DNA of 64,000 nucleotides, from positions 170,844-234,843 of the forward strand of contig JAZNTW010000001.1 in NCBI GenBank assembly GCA_045591925.1, written 5' to 3'. This DNA is from Firm-04 sp045591925. GTDB taxonomy: Bacteria > Bacillota > Clostridia > Oscillospirales > Ruminococcaceae. Below, piece after piece: positions 25,856-35,212 of the stretch. The notes under the pieces are model-generated. The model had not been told where the DNA came from, did not search any database, and saw nothing but the letters and a program-made list of their open reading frames with translations. Within the stretch, counting starts at the first letter, position 1. Every line of letters begins with the position of its first letter. Both the position numbers and the translations under genes were made by a program.

Positions 25856-26447
25856 AGGTTTACTGATCGTGCTTTCCGGCCCATCCGGATGCGGAAAGGG
25901 TACGATTGTTCAGGAGATTCTCAAAAACGGCGATTGCGCTGTCTCGGTCTCCGCAACGACGCGTGCGCCGCGTGAGGGTGAAGAGGATCACGTACATTAC
26001 CATTTTTTAAGCAAAGAGGAATTTGAGCAGCGTATCGCAAACGATGGCTTGCTCGAATATGCTGAGTATTGCGATAACTACTATGGCACACCGCGCGCCG
26101 AGGTGGAAGCGATGCGCGCTTCCGGTAAGCACGTGATACTTGAAATTGAGGTGCAGGGTGCATTTCAGGTGAGAGAACGCTGCCCTGAGGCAATTCTCGT
26201 ATTTACCATACCGCCCTCAATGGCTGAATTGCGCCGCCGTTTGAAAAAGCGCGGCACAGAAACCGACGAGGTCATTGAAAAGCGTATCGCACGTGCGCAG
26301 CAGGAGCTTCCGCTTGCGAGACATTATGATTATATTGTGCTGAATAATGCGCTGGAGGATGCGGTTTCGGATTTTCGTTCGATTATCCGCTCGGAATCCA
26401 TGCGCCCGAATCAGATAGACTGGAACCGGATTGACTGCCCGTTATAA
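25848..26447 (+). CDS. gmk: Guanylate kinase
   Basis: A 199-residue enzyme that phosphorylates GMP to GDP. The P-loop is SGPSGCGKGT near the N-terminus, followed by SVSATTRAPREGE and YHFLSKEEF for GMP binding and EIEVQGA. The start at 25848 is chosen because MNKGLLIVLSG is the natural family opening and GGAGGAGG lies ten bases before it; the frame extends 17 codons further up. It overlaps remA by eight bases. Confidence 0.97.
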   Translation: MNKGLLIVLSGPSGCGKGTIVQEILKNGDCAVSVSATTRAPREGEEDHVHYHFLSKEEFEQRIANDGLLEYAEYCDNYYGTPRAEVEAMRASGKHVILEIEVQGAFQVRERCPEAILVFTIPPSMAELRRRLKKRGTETDEVIEKRIARAQQELPLARHYDYIVLNNALEDAVSDFRSIIRSESMRPNQIDWNRIDCPL

Positions 26448-26467
26448 AGAGAAAGGATTGATCTGTT

Positions 26468-26764
26468 ATGATGCTGAGACCCTCTATGTACCAAATTATC
26501 TCGAAGAACGAGAGCTACTATTCCCTCGTCATTGGCGTTGCAAAGCGTGCAAGAGAAATTGCGGAAGCTCACGTGAAGGAAAAGGAAACCGCAAAGGCAG
26601 CTGCGGAAAAGCGTGCAAAGCTGAATGGTGATCAGAAAATCCGTCTGGATGACAAAACCATGCGGATGGTCATTCTGGAGGAGAATCCGGTTAAGACTGC
26701 TGTGGACGAATTTGCAGCCGGAAAGTATAAGATTGTGGAAACCGAAGAGGATAATGACCGCTGA
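26468..26764 (+). CDS. rpoZ: RNA polymerase omega subunit
   Basis: A 98-residue small polymerase subunit that helps assemble the beta' subunit. The MLRPSMYQI opening and YSLVIGVAKRAREIAEAH match the omega core; the C-terminal half, with NPVKTAVDEFAAGKYKIVE, is the typical clostridial extension. Position directly after gmk is the standard order. The stop overlaps the priA start by one base. ATG 26471 is an alternative start. Confidence 0.9.
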   Translation: MMLRPSMYQIISKNESYYSLVIGVAKRAREIAEAHVKEKETAKAAAEKRAKLNGDQKIRLDDKTMRMVILEENPVKTAVDEFAAGKYKIVETEEDNDR

Positions 26765-29268
26765 TGACGGATTATGTCGCAAACGGTCCTGCAATGCCGC
26801 TGATCATTCAGGTTGCACTGGATGCAGCGGCGTTTGGCTATGATTCCCTATATAGCTATACGGTTCCTGACGCGTGGACGGATAAGGTCAAAGCAGGGAT
26901 GCGTGTTGCCGTACCGTTTGGCAGAGGCAACCACAGAAGGCTTGCGATGATCCTCAAGGTGGAGCAGAGTCCGGTACAGGAACCGGATGAACCGGAAAAA
27001 TTAGAGCGAGCGCTCAAGCCTATCGCGGCAATTTTGGATGCAGAACCGGTGTTGACAGCGGAATTACTGATGTTGGTCGATCATCTGCATGAATATACCT
27101 TTTGTACGTGGTATGATGCAGTTCGAGCGGTGCTGCCGGGCGGCTTGCAAATCCGTTTGGAGGAGCGATATCTGCCGCTGGAGCCGCCTGTGAATGTGAA
27201 ACTGACAGACGAGGAAGCGAATTTTCTTCAGGTCATGGCGCTTGCAAGCACGCAGAAAGAACGCGATATGCTTGTGCAGGAGGATGACGATAAGGAAAAA
27301 CAAAAGATTATTGCTTCGCTTGTGCAAAAGGGCTGTCTGCTGGCAACCTCCGAGGGCAAACAGCTTATCGGAGACAGTACAAAGAAAATGATCAGGCTTT
27401 CGCAGGGCTATCTTGAAGATAATGCTGCCTATAAACCAACGCCGAAGCAGGCGCAAGCTGTTCAAGTATTGTTGGAGCATGACACGCTTTCTGTCAAGGA
27501 ATGTGCCTATATGGCGGCAGTCGGGGAAACGGTGATCCGGAATCTGGTCAAGACAGGTATTGCAGAAATTTACGAAGCAGAGCTGCTGCGTGTGCCACGG
27601 GACGCGGAGCCAACCATTCGACCCGAAGATACCGTGTTATCTGCCGAGCAGCAGGCGGCATATGATCAGATTTCTGCCGAGATGCTCGCGCGGAAAGCTG
27701 CTGTATTCTTGCTGCATGGCGTAACCGGAAGCGGTAAAACAGCCGTATTTGAACAGCTCATTGCACTGTCGCTGAAGATGGGCAGAAGCGCATTGCTGTT
27801 GATTCCGGAGATTTCGCTGACACCGCAGATTGTGCAGTATTTTCAGTCGCGGTTTGGAAATCGGGTTGCACTGATTCACAGCGGACTCTCGCTTGCACAG
27901 CGTTTGGATACGGATAAGCTGATTCGGCGCGGTGAGGTTCAGATTGTGATTGGCACAAGAAGCGCAGTCTTTGCGCCGCTGCCGGACATCGGATTGATCA
28001 TTCTCGATGAGGAGGGTGAGCATTCCTATAAATCGGAACAATCGCCGCGTTATCATGCAGCGGAGGTTGCGAAAGCGCGCGCCAGATATCACAATGCGGC
28101 ACTGGTGCTTGCTTCTGCAACACCATCATTGGAGAGCCGATATTTAGCGGATCGCGGCGTATATCGTCTGGTCAAAATGACAAAGCGATACAATCAGGCA
28201 CCTTTGCCTGAGGTTACGCTTGTCGATATGAACGAGGAATGCGCAAACGGAAACGGCGGCCCGTTTTCGAGCACGCTGTCCGAGGCGCTTTATGAAAATT
28301 TACAGCGCGGAGAGCAGAGTATTTTGCTGCTGAATCGGCGCGGCTACCATACGCTGCTGCAATGCACAAAATGCTATGAGCCGATCTACTGCCCGAACTG
28401 CTCCGTGCCGATGACCTATCATAAAACCAATGGCTCGCTGCTCTGTCATTATTGCGGTCATGTGCAGCCGCCGGTGACTGTTTGCCCGAAGTGCGGCAAC
28501 GAGCGATTGCGGCAGATGGGCTTCGGAACGCAGAAGCTGGAAGAAGAATTGCAGGCGTTGCTGCCGGACGCAAAAATTCTGCGTATGGACGCGGATACGA
28601 CCATGACGCGCACTGCCTATGAAACGGGATTCCGTGCGTTTGCAAATCATGAGTATGATATCCTTTGCGGTACGCAGATGATCGGAAAGGGCTTGGATTT
28701 TCCGAATGTCACACTTGTCGGCGTGGTGTCCGTGGATAAGGCGTTGTTTGCAGGAGATTACCGCAGCTATGAGCGCACATTTTCGCTTGTGACGCAGGTT
28801 GTCGGGCGCGGCGGCAGAGGTGAACGCCGCGGACGCGCCATTTTGCAGACATTTATGCCGAATCATTATGTGCTGAATCTCGCAGCGGAACAGGATTATG
28901 ACCGGTTTTATGCGGAGGAGCTTGCGTTGCGGCGTGCGCTGATGTTTCCGCCGGTCTGCGACCTTTGCGTGATTGGCTTTGCCGGTGTCTGGGAGGAAAA
29001 GGTGCGGCTTGCGGCAGAGCGTTTTGTCGAGATTTTAGCGGAGAATGTCCGGAAGCAGAATTTACGGCTGCCGCTGCGCGTACTCGGCCCCGTAGAAGCA
29101 AGCTATGGACGTCTGAACGGCAAATATCGCCGCAGACTCCTTTTGAAATGCAAAAACACCGTAGATATGCGGAAATTTATACGTTCGCTGCTGGAACAGG
29201 CATATGCGGACAAGACATTTTTAAATGTTTCATTGTTTGCGGATATGAACGGCGACTGCGGCGTATAA
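26764..29268 (+). CDS. priA: Primosomal helicase PriA
   Basis: An 834-residue superfamily 2 helicase for replication restart. Walker A is GVTGSGKT (about residue 325). Motif II reads DEEGEHSYKSEQSPRYHA, where most PriA proteins have DEEH. The zinc domain is complete with four CxxC-type pairs (CTKCYEP, CPNC, CHYCGH, CPKCGN). TQMIGKGLDFPNVTLVGV and VGRGGRGERRG are motifs V and VI. The first 200 residues are the 3'-end-binding domain. Its start overlaps rpoZ by one base. The coaBC gene often found between rpoZ and priA in Firmicutes is absent here. Confidence 0.96.
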   Translation: MTDYVANGPAMPLIIQVALDAAAFGYDSLYSYTVPDAWTDKVKAGMRVAVPFGRGNHRRLAMILKVEQSPVQEPDEPEKLERALKPIAAILDAEPVLTAELLMLVDHLHEYTFCTWYDAVRAVLPGGLQIRLEERYLPLEPPVNVKLTDEEANFLQVMALASTQKERDMLVQEDDDKEKQKIIASLVQKGCLLATSEGKQLIGDSTKKMIRLSQGYLEDNAAYKPTPKQAQAVQVLLEHDTLSVKECAYMAAVGETVIRNLVKTGIAEIYEAELLRVPRDAEPTIRPEDTVLSAEQQAAYDQISAEMLARKAAVFLLHGVTGSGKTAVFEQLIALSLKMGRSALLLIPEISLTPQIVQYFQSRFGNRVALIHSGLSLAQRLDTDKLIRRGEVQIVIGTRSAVFAPLPDIGLIILDEEGEHSYKSEQSPRYHAAEVAKARARYHNAALVLASATPSLESRYLADRGVYRLVKMTKRYNQAPLPEVTLVDMNEECANGNGGPFSSTLSEALYENLQRGEQSILLLNRRGYHTLLQCTKCYEPIYCPNCSVPMTYHKTNGSLLCHYCGHVQPPVTVCPKCGNERLRQMGFGTQKLEEELQALLPDAKILRMDADTTMTRTAYETGFRAFANHEYDILCGTQMIGKGLDFPNVTLVGVVSVDKALFAGDYRSYERTFSLVTQVVGRGGRGERRGRAILQTFMPNHYVLNLAAEQDYDRFYAEELALRRALMFPPVCDLCVIGFAGVWEEKVRLAAERFVEILAENVRKQNLRLPLRVLGPVEASYGRLNGKYRRRLLLKCKNTVDMRKFIRSLLEQAYADKTFLNVSLFADMNGDCGV

Positions 29269-29307
29269 TGAACCAATTAAGATTTCTTGAAATATTGGTG
29301 AAATACA

Positions 29308-29335
29308 TTGTATATACGGAAAAAATTGGTATAAT
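29308..29335 (+). promoter_or_regulatory. Possible internal promoter before DUF6440 gene
   Basis: TTGTAT (29308-29313), 16-base spacer, TATAAT (29330-29335) in the only sizeable gap of the operon. Confidence 0.5.
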
Positions 29336-29374
29336 AAAAAATAGCGATAACACAAATATTAAGGAGTATGAATC

Positions 29375-29590
29375 ATGATTAAGAAGAAGCAGGCTGCAAG
29401 ATTTGTAGAAATTTATACGCAGAAATCCCCCGGCATCAGCAAGGTGCTGGTCGATATGGCAACCGGTGTCAACTATTTCTTTCACACTGAAAGCGAGGGC
29501 TACGGCGGTGGTGGCGGTCTGACACCGCTGCTGAATCAGGATGGCACACCGGTTATCACACCGCCGGAAATGTTCATGCAGCCGCAGTGA
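29375..29590 (+). CDS. DUF6440 family small protein
   Basis: A 71-residue protein of unknown function. ARFVEIYTQKSPGISKVLVD followed by a glycine run and GGLTPLLNQDG is the typical pattern of DUF6440, a short family with a conserved GGLTPL motif found in many Firmicutes. The ATG follows AAGGAG. It is inserted with the next gene between priA and def, which are usually adjacent or nearly so, and may start from its own promoter. Confidence 0.8.
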   Translation: MIKKKQAARFVEIYTQKSPGISKVLVDMATGVNYFFHTESEGYGGGGGLTPLLNQDGTPVITPPEMFMQPQ

Positions 29591-30519
29591 AACTCTGGAA
29601 GCTGACGAAAAGGCAGGTCATCATCCGGCTGAGTCTGCTTGCGATTCTGCTGGTTGGCGGCGTGATTTTGCTGATGCTCCGCGCCTGTCCGAAGTGGCAC
29701 GATCAGCGATTGATGCCGCCGGAAGCAAATGGCGAGGGCGGTACACAGGAGACTGTCATCGTACCGCCGGAGGGGTATACGCGTATTCCGGCAGCGGAGG
29801 ACAGCTTTCTTGCGTTTATGCGTGAGATGCCGGTCTGGGAGCAGGGCAGCAGCATCATGACCTATGACGGCAAAGCGATTTCATCGGTCAATGCCGCCGC
29901 AATCTATACGCTCAGTCTGCCGGATAACCACTATCAGCAATGCGCAGACACGGTGATTCGCCTGTGGTCTGAGTATTTTTATCAGACCGGGCAGTTTGAC
30001 CGCATGGCGTTCACGTTTACCAGCGGCTATCAGACGCGCTGGACGGATTGGCAGAACGGCTGGCGGTATCTGACCATACCGGTTGTCGGCAAGACATTCC
30101 GGCTCAAGCTCGCTAGCAGAGATGATTCCTTGCAGCAGATGCACAATTATCTGCAAGCGGTGATGCAATATGCCGGTACCCTTTCGCTCGAAGCGGAATC
30201 GCACCCCATCAGCGCTGCGGAGGCGCGTGCAGGTGATATCATCTGCAAGGGCGGCACACCGGGGCATGTCCTCGTGATTGTCGATGAGGCGGTCAACGAA
30301 GCGGGCGAACGCTGTTTTTTGCTCGCACAGGGCTTGATTCCGGCGCAGTCTGCGCATATCATCACAGGCTGCGGAAATGCGCAGTCGCCGTGGTATACGG
30401 AAGAACAGCTCTCCGAGCGCCCGTTAAGGCTCAGTAGCTATACCTATCAATCGACTGACGTTTTGCGCCGTTGGAAAGAGGGCTTTCCGAATGCGGCTGA
30501 AACGCATAAAGGAGAATAA
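29587..30519 (+). CDS. DUF4846 family membrane-anchored protein
   Basis: A 310-residue protein with an N-terminal membrane helix (about residues 10-30) and an extracytoplasmic domain. The pattern matches DUF4846: FLREMPV-like FMREMPVWEQGSS, VIRLWSEYFYQTGQFDRMAF, and GDIICKGGTPGHVLVIVDEA, the last resembling a Cys/His-type hydrolase loop. Function is not established. The start is a GTG overlapping the DUF6440 stop (GTGA), so translation is coupled. Cys33 lies just after the helix but the preceding residues are a poor lipobox. Confidence 0.75.
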   Translation: MKLWKLTKRQVIIRLSLLAILLVGGVILLMLRACPKWHDQRLMPPEANGEGGTQETVIVPPEGYTRIPAAEDSFLAFMREMPVWEQGSSIMTYDGKAISSVNAAAIYTLSLPDNHYQQCADTVIRLWSEYFYQTGQFDRMAFTFTSGYQTRWTDWQNGWRYLTIPVVGKTFRLKLASRDDSLQQMHNYLQAVMQYAGTLSLEAESHPISAAEARAGDIICKGGTPGHVLVIVDEAVNEAGERCFLLAQGLIPAQSAHIITGCGNAQSPWYTEEQLSERPLRLSSYTYQSTDVLRRWKEGFPNAAETHKGE

Positions 30520-30521
30520 AA

Positions 30522-30989
30522 ATGGCAATTCGCAAAATTGTAAAAGAGGGCGATCCGGTATTGCAAAAGAAGTGCAGACCGGTCGAGAAATTTGACGAAA
30601 AGCTCTGGCAGATTCTGGATGACATGGCAGATACGCTCCGTGATTCGGGTGGCGTTGGACTTGCTGCACCGCAAATCGGTATTCTGCGCAGATACTTTAT
30701 TATGATGCTGGATGAGGACGGCGAGGTGATCGAAGCGATCAATCCGGAAATCGTCAAGACATCCGGCAAATTTCGCGACGTTGAGGGCTGCCTGTCCGTT
30801 CCGAACCGTTGGGGATATGTCACGAGACCCAAGACAGTTGTTTTGCGGGCATATGATCGCAACGGCGAGCAGTATGAGATGAAGCTGAAAGAGCTTGGCG
30901 CACGCTGTGCCTGCCACGAAAACGATCATCTGGACGGTCATCTGTTCCTTGAACTGGTCGAGGAATTTTGCAAGCCGGAGCAGGAGTAA
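30522..30989 (+). CDS. def: Peptide deformylase
   Basis: A 155-residue metalloenzyme that removes the formyl group from new proteins. The three family motifs are intact: GGVGLAAPQIG, EGCLSVP and HENDHLDG, giving the Cys and two His metal ligands and the catalytic Glu. It lies two bases after the DUF4846 gene and about 100 bases before fmt, the enzyme that adds the formyl group, as in most bacteria. Confidence 0.96.
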   Translation: MAIRKIVKEGDPVLQKKCRPVEKFDEKLWQILDDMADTLRDSGGVGLAAPQIGILRRYFIMMLDEDGEVIEAINPEIVKTSGKFRDVEGCLSVPNRWGYVTRPKTVVLRAYDRNGEQYEMKLKELGARCACHENDHLDGHLFLELVEEFCKPEQE

Positions 30990-31085
30990 GCCCATTCGGA
31001 TATCGCATCCGAGGCATATTGCAAACAGTCATATAAAAATCATTGATATTCGGTGAACATCAATCAACGTGCAAAGGAGACAGAG

Positions 31086-32030
31086 ATGAATATTGTGTTT
31101 ATGGGCACGCCTGATTTTTCGGTGCCGACGCTCGAAATGCTGGTGCAGGATGGACATACCGTGCAAGCGGTTCTGACGCAGCCGGATCGTCCGCGCGGCA
31201 GAGGCAAGCAGCTTCGCCCGACGCCGGTTCGTGCAAAGGCAGAGGCATTCGGAATACCGGTCTATATGCCGCAGTCGCTTCGCAAGGGCGATGACGCGGC
31301 AGAAATGCAAACGCTTTTGGAGTCGCTGAATCCGGAGCTGATCGTCGTCATTGCATATGGGCAGATTTTGCCGAAAGCGATTCTGGAGCTGCCGAAATAC
31401 GGCTGCATCAATTTACACGCCTCGCTGCTGCCCCGTTGGCGCGGTGCTGCACCGATTCAGCGTGCAATCCTTGCAGGAGACTATGAAACCGGCGTTACGG
31501 CAATGCAGATGGCAGAGGGGCTGGATACCGGTGATATGCTGCATATCCTGAAAACACAGATTTCCTGTGATGAAACAGCAGAAACGCTGCATGACAGACT
31601 TTCGCTGCTTTCTGCGGAAACGCTGCGTGAAACAATTTTGCTTTTAGAGCAGGGCTTGCTACGCCGGACACCACAGAGCGAGGACGGTGTTTGCTATGCG
31701 GAAAAAATCACAAAAGAGATGAGCCGATTGGATTTCAGCGCATCTGCGGAAGAAATTGACCGCACGATTCGTGCCGTAACCGGTTATGCGATGCTGAATG
31801 GCAAGCGAATCAAGCTGCTGCAATCGTGTTGTGACGGTAAATACAAAAGCGATGCGCCTGCCGGAACGTTGCTGCGAAAGGGAAAACACGACCTCTATCT
31901 CGTATGCGGAGACGGTGCGGCGGTGCGGCTTTGCGCAGTGCAGCCGGAGGGCAGTAAGCCGATGCAGATTGCGGCTTTTCTGAATGGCGCAGCGGTGCAG
32001 GAGGGTGCCTGTCTGACCGCAGCAGAGTAA
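31086..32030 (+). CDS. fmt: Methionyl-tRNA formyltransferase
   Basis: A 314-residue enzyme that formylates initiator Met-tRNA. MGTPDFSVPTLEML opens the formyl-THF domain; CINLHASLLPRWRGAAPIQ carries the catalytic Asn and His, and GLDTGDML the catalytic Asp. A C-terminal OB-type tRNA-binding domain follows from about residue 210. ATG 31086 is chosen because GGAG lies seven bases upstream and the family starts here; an upstream in-frame start adds eleven residues with no support. Confidence 0.97.
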   Translation: MNIVFMGTPDFSVPTLEMLVQDGHTVQAVLTQPDRPRGRGKQLRPTPVRAKAEAFGIPVYMPQSLRKGDDAAEMQTLLESLNPELIVVIAYGQILPKAILELPKYGCINLHASLLPRWRGAAPIQRAILAGDYETGVTAMQMAEGLDTGDMLHILKTQISCDETAETLHDRLSLLSAETLRETILLLEQGLLRRTPQSEDGVCYAEKITKEMSRLDFSASAEEIDRTIRAVTGYAMLNGKRIKLLQSCCDGKYKSDAPAGTLLRKGKHDLYLVCGDGAAVRLCAVQPEGSKPMQIAAFLNGAAVQEGACLTAAE

Positions 32031-32050
32031 TCCGCAGAAGGGAGACTGCG

Positions 32051-32731
32051 ATGTATATTTTTTTGATTCTGTCACTGATTATCACAGTGGCTGCGCAAAT
32101 ACACGTGCAGGTTACTTTTCATAAATATAAAAAGGTGCGCAATGAACGCGGCATCACGGGCGCAGAGGCAGCAAGGCAGCTTCTGCTTGACCATAACATT
32201 ACAGATGTTTCGATCGAACGGACGCCCGGAAAGCTCACCGACCATTATGATCCGGGCTGCAATGTGATCCGGCTTTCGAATGAGGTGTACGGCAGCGACA
32301 GTGTTGCAGCGGTTGGCATTGCGATGCACGAGGCAGGTCATGCCTTGCAGTATGCGCAGAATTATGCGCCGATCCGACTGCGCAATGCGATTGTCAAATC
32401 TACGAATATTTCCTCAAGAATTTCCTATTTTCTGATTCTTGCAGGTATATTGTTTGGCGGCGGAAACGGTAGACTCGGATATAATCTGATGACGCTTGGC
32501 ATCATCTTTTTCTGTGTTGTTGTATTTTTTCAGATTATCACGCTGCCGGTTGAATTTAACGCAAGCGGCAGAGCGATTCGTGCATTGAAAGAGACAATGG
32601 TGCTGAGCTTTGAGGAACAGAAAGGCGTTCGCAAGATGCTTTCGGCGGCTGCAATGACCTATGTTGCGGCAGTTGCAGTGTCGCTGCTGCAATTACTGCG
32701 GCTGCTTGCAATCAGAGGGCGGCGCGAATGA
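32051..32731 (+). CDS. YugP-like zinc membrane metallopeptidase
   Basis: A 226-residue membrane protein. Residues 3-17 form the first helix; HEAGH (in GIAMHEAGHALQYA) is the zinc-binding HExxH motif, and helices follow at about 118-180 and near the C-terminus. LPVEFNASGRAIRAL is also typical. YugP relatives are predicted membrane zinc peptidases without a firm substrate. In clostridia this gene is regularly found between fmt and rsmB as here. Its stop overlaps the rsmB start (ATGA). Confidence 0.86.
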   Translation: MYIFLILSLIITVAAQIHVQVTFHKYKKVRNERGITGAEAARQLLLDHNITDVSIERTPGKLTDHYDPGCNVIRLSNEVYGSDSVAAVGIAMHEAGHALQYAQNYAPIRLRNAIVKSTNISSRISYFLILAGILFGGGNGRLGYNLMTLGIIFFCVVVFFQIITLPVEFNASGRAIRALKETMVLSFEEQKGVRKMLSAAAMTYVAAVAVSLLQLLRLLAIRGRRE

Positions 32732-34092
32732 TCGGGCTGGATGCAAGACTGCTTTGCGTGCGGACGCTGATTCGTATGATTCGGTCAAAAAGCTACTCGC
32801 ATCTTGCGCTGACAAAGGCGAGTATGGATGCAGAACATATCACGCCGCAGGACAGCGCACTCTGCCGAAGAATCTTTCGCGGCGTACTGGAGCGTATGCT
32901 GACGCTGGATGCGTGTATCGAAGCGCATTCCAAGCGGAAGCCGGAAAAGCTCGATATGGAAGTGCTGTGCGTATTGCGCTGTGGCATTTATGAGCTGATG
33001 TATCTGCATACGCCGGAATCGGCAGCCGTGAATCTCTGGACCGAAGCAGTCAAGAAACTGAAAAAAACGAGCGCAGCAGGCATGGTCAATGCGATTCTGC
33101 GCGGATTTATCCGAGGCGGCAAGGAAATCCCGATGCCGCAGGACGCGCGCACGGCAATGTCGGTGCAGTATTCCATCCCGATTCCGCTGCTTGACGCACT
33201 GCTCGTAGATTATGGCAAGGAGACTGTTGCAGCATTTCTCGCAGACGCAGTGGAGGTGCCGCCGATTTATATTCGGCAGAATCCGCTTTGTGAAAATGCC
33301 GCGCAGCAGATGCCGAATGCGGAGCCGGTGACGGGAATTCCGTATGCGTATTTGTTAAAAAGACATGGCGAAACGGCAGACGCGCCAAATGTATCCGGCG
33401 AACGGCTGGACGAATCCAGCGCATTGAACAGCGGTTTTCATATACAGGATCTGGCGTCGCAGCTTTGCTGTCTGGCACTTGACCCACAGCCCGGCGAGAC
33501 GGTACTGGATGTCTGTGCAGCACCGGGCGGAAAGAGCTTTACGATTGCAGAGCTGATGCAGAACAAAGGAATGGTATTTTCGTATGATCTGCATGAAAAG
33601 CGAGTCGGCATGATTCGGCAGGGTGCGGAAAAGCTGAACCTCAGCTGCATCAAGGCACAGGTCGGTGATGCGCGGAAAACGGAAAAGCCGCAGGCAGATC
33701 GGATTCTCTGTGATGTGCCTTGTTCGGGCTTTGGCGTGATTCGCAGAAAGCCGGAGATTCGGTATAAATCGCTTGCAGAGGTGGCTGAGCTGCCGGAGAT
33801 TCAGTATGCGATACTGGAAGCGTCCGCAAAGGCGCTGAAACCGGGCGGTGTCTTGGTGTATTCGACCTGCACTGTTCTGAAACGTGAGAATGAGGATGTT
33901 GTCCGCAGATTTTTAGCGGCGCATCCGGAATATACACTCGAAAAGCCGTGGCAAAATCTGCCTGCGCTTGCAGAATACGGTCAGGAAATGACAACGCTCT
34001 TTCCGCAGATGCTCGGCAGCGATGGCTTTTTCATTACAAAAATGCGAAAATTGTCGAGCGCATCCATAGAATCAAATCCCGAAATCGGATGA
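32728..34092 (+). CDS. rsmB: 16S rRNA (cytosine-967-C5)-methyltransferase
   Basis: A 454-residue rRNA methyltransferase. The N-terminal 130 residues form a NusB-like RNA-binding domain. The methyltransferase domain has the AdoMet loop VLDVCAAPGGKSF, the PC motif CDVPCSGFGVIRR and the TC motif VYSTCTV with the catalytic cysteine. It overlaps the preceding peptidase gene by four bases. The C-terminus has about ten residues beyond the usual GFFITKMRK end. Confidence 0.94.
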   Translation: MIGLDARLLCVRTLIRMIRSKSYSHLALTKASMDAEHITPQDSALCRRIFRGVLERMLTLDACIEAHSKRKPEKLDMEVLCVLRCGIYELMYLHTPESAAVNLWTEAVKKLKKTSAAGMVNAILRGFIRGGKEIPMPQDARTAMSVQYSIPIPLLDALLVDYGKETVAAFLADAVEVPPIYIRQNPLCENAAQQMPNAEPVTGIPYAYLLKRHGETADAPNVSGERLDESSALNSGFHIQDLASQLCCLALDPQPGETVLDVCAAPGGKSFTIAELMQNKGMVFSYDLHEKRVGMIRQGAEKLNLSCIKAQVGDARKTEKPQADRILCDVPCSGFGVIRRKPEIRYKSLAEVAELPEIQYAILEASAKALKPGGVLVYSTCTVLKRENEDVVRRFLAAHPEYTLEKPWQNLPALAEYGQEMTTLFPQMLGSDGFFITKMRKLSSASIESNPEIG

Positions 34093-34117
34093 ATAAAAAA
34101 GAGAGGAGCTGGACGGC

Positions 34118-35212
34118 ATGGAACAACAGAAAATTGATATTCTGAGCCTCCTACCGGAGCAGCTTGAGAAAGAAATTGCAGCAATGGGCGCGCCGAAATT
34201 TCGTGCAAAACAGATATTTCGTCAGCTGCATATCAAACGCGTCTTTGATTTCTCGGATATGACAGAACTATCTAAACAATTTCAAGCAGAACTGAAAGAA
34301 CGCTTTTATATAAACTTGCCAAAGATTGAGAAAAGGCTTGATTCTTGTGCGGATGATACTGTAAAATATCTGTATAGGCTCTCTGACGGCGCCTGTATCG
34401 AGACTGTGCGCATGGTTTACCATCACGGTGTAACTGCGTGTATTTCGACACAGGTGGGCTGTAAAATGGGCTGTAAATTCTGTGCCTCTGCACCACTCGG
34501 ATTTGTGCGTAATCTGACGCCCTCTGAGATGCTCGGACAGATTTACAGAACAGATGCGGATTTTCCGCCGGAGCAGCAAATCAGCGGCATCGTTCTCATG
34601 GGAATCGGTGAGCCGCTGGATAATTATGAAAATGTGATGCAGTTTTTGCGGCTGATTTCCTGCAAAGAGGGCAGGAATCTGAGCCTGCGGCATATTGCGC
34701 TTTCTACCTGCGGACTGGTTCCGATGATTCGCCGGCTTGCGGAGGAGCAGCTTCCGCTGACGCTGTCGGTTTCACTGCACGCCGCAGACAATGCAACGCG
34801 CAATGCTTTGATGCCGGTCAATCGGCGATATCCGATGGAGGAACTGCTTTCAGCCTGTGGTGATTATTTCCGAAAAACCGGTAGACGTGTTACCTTTGAA
34901 TACGCGGTCATTGCCGGCGAGAACGATTCTGCTGCTGCGGCAAAGCAGCTTGGAAAACAACTGAAACCGGTATTTCCGAATCAGCGGCCGCACGTCAATC
35001 TGATACCGGTCAATCCGGTTGCAGGAACGGGATTTCAGGCAGGACACGCAGAGACGTTCCGAAAGCTGCTGATGCAGGAGGGCGTCAATGCGACCGTTCG
35101 GCGCACACTCGGAGAGGACATCAAGGCTGCTTGCGGTCAGCTTCGGCGTGATACCGCAGAGAAAACAGAAGAAAGCGTGGTGAGCACCATTGAAGGCGTA
35201 TCTGGGTTGTGA
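34118..35212 (+). CDS. rlmN: Dual-specificity 23S rRNA/tRNA methyltransferase RlmN
   Basis: A 364-residue radical SAM enzyme that makes 2-methyladenosine in 23S rRNA (A2503) and some tRNAs. The CxxxCxxC cluster site is CKMGCKFC in GCKMGCKFCASAPLGFVRN. MGIGEPLDNYENV and LSVSLHAADN are standard. The catalytic cysteine near the C-terminus lies in RRTLGEDIKAACGQLR. The last 23 bases overlap the start of prpC. It follows rsmB, matching the usual Firmicutes order. Confidence 0.97.
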   Translation: MEQQKIDILSLLPEQLEKEIAAMGAPKFRAKQIFRQLHIKRVFDFSDMTELSKQFQAELKERFYINLPKIEKRLDSCADDTVKYLYRLSDGACIETVRMVYHHGVTACISTQVGCKMGCKFCASAPLGFVRNLTPSEMLGQIYRTDADFPPEQQISGIVLMGIGEPLDNYENVMQFLRLISCKEGRNLSLRHIALSTCGLVPMIRRLAEEQLPLTLSVSLHAADNATRNALMPVNRRYPMEELLSACGDYFRKTGRRVTFEYAVIAGENDSAAAAKQLGKQLKPVFPNQRPHVNLIPVNPVAGTGFQAGHAETFRKLLMQEGVNATVRRTLGEDIKAACGQLRRDTAEKTEESVVSTIEGVSGL

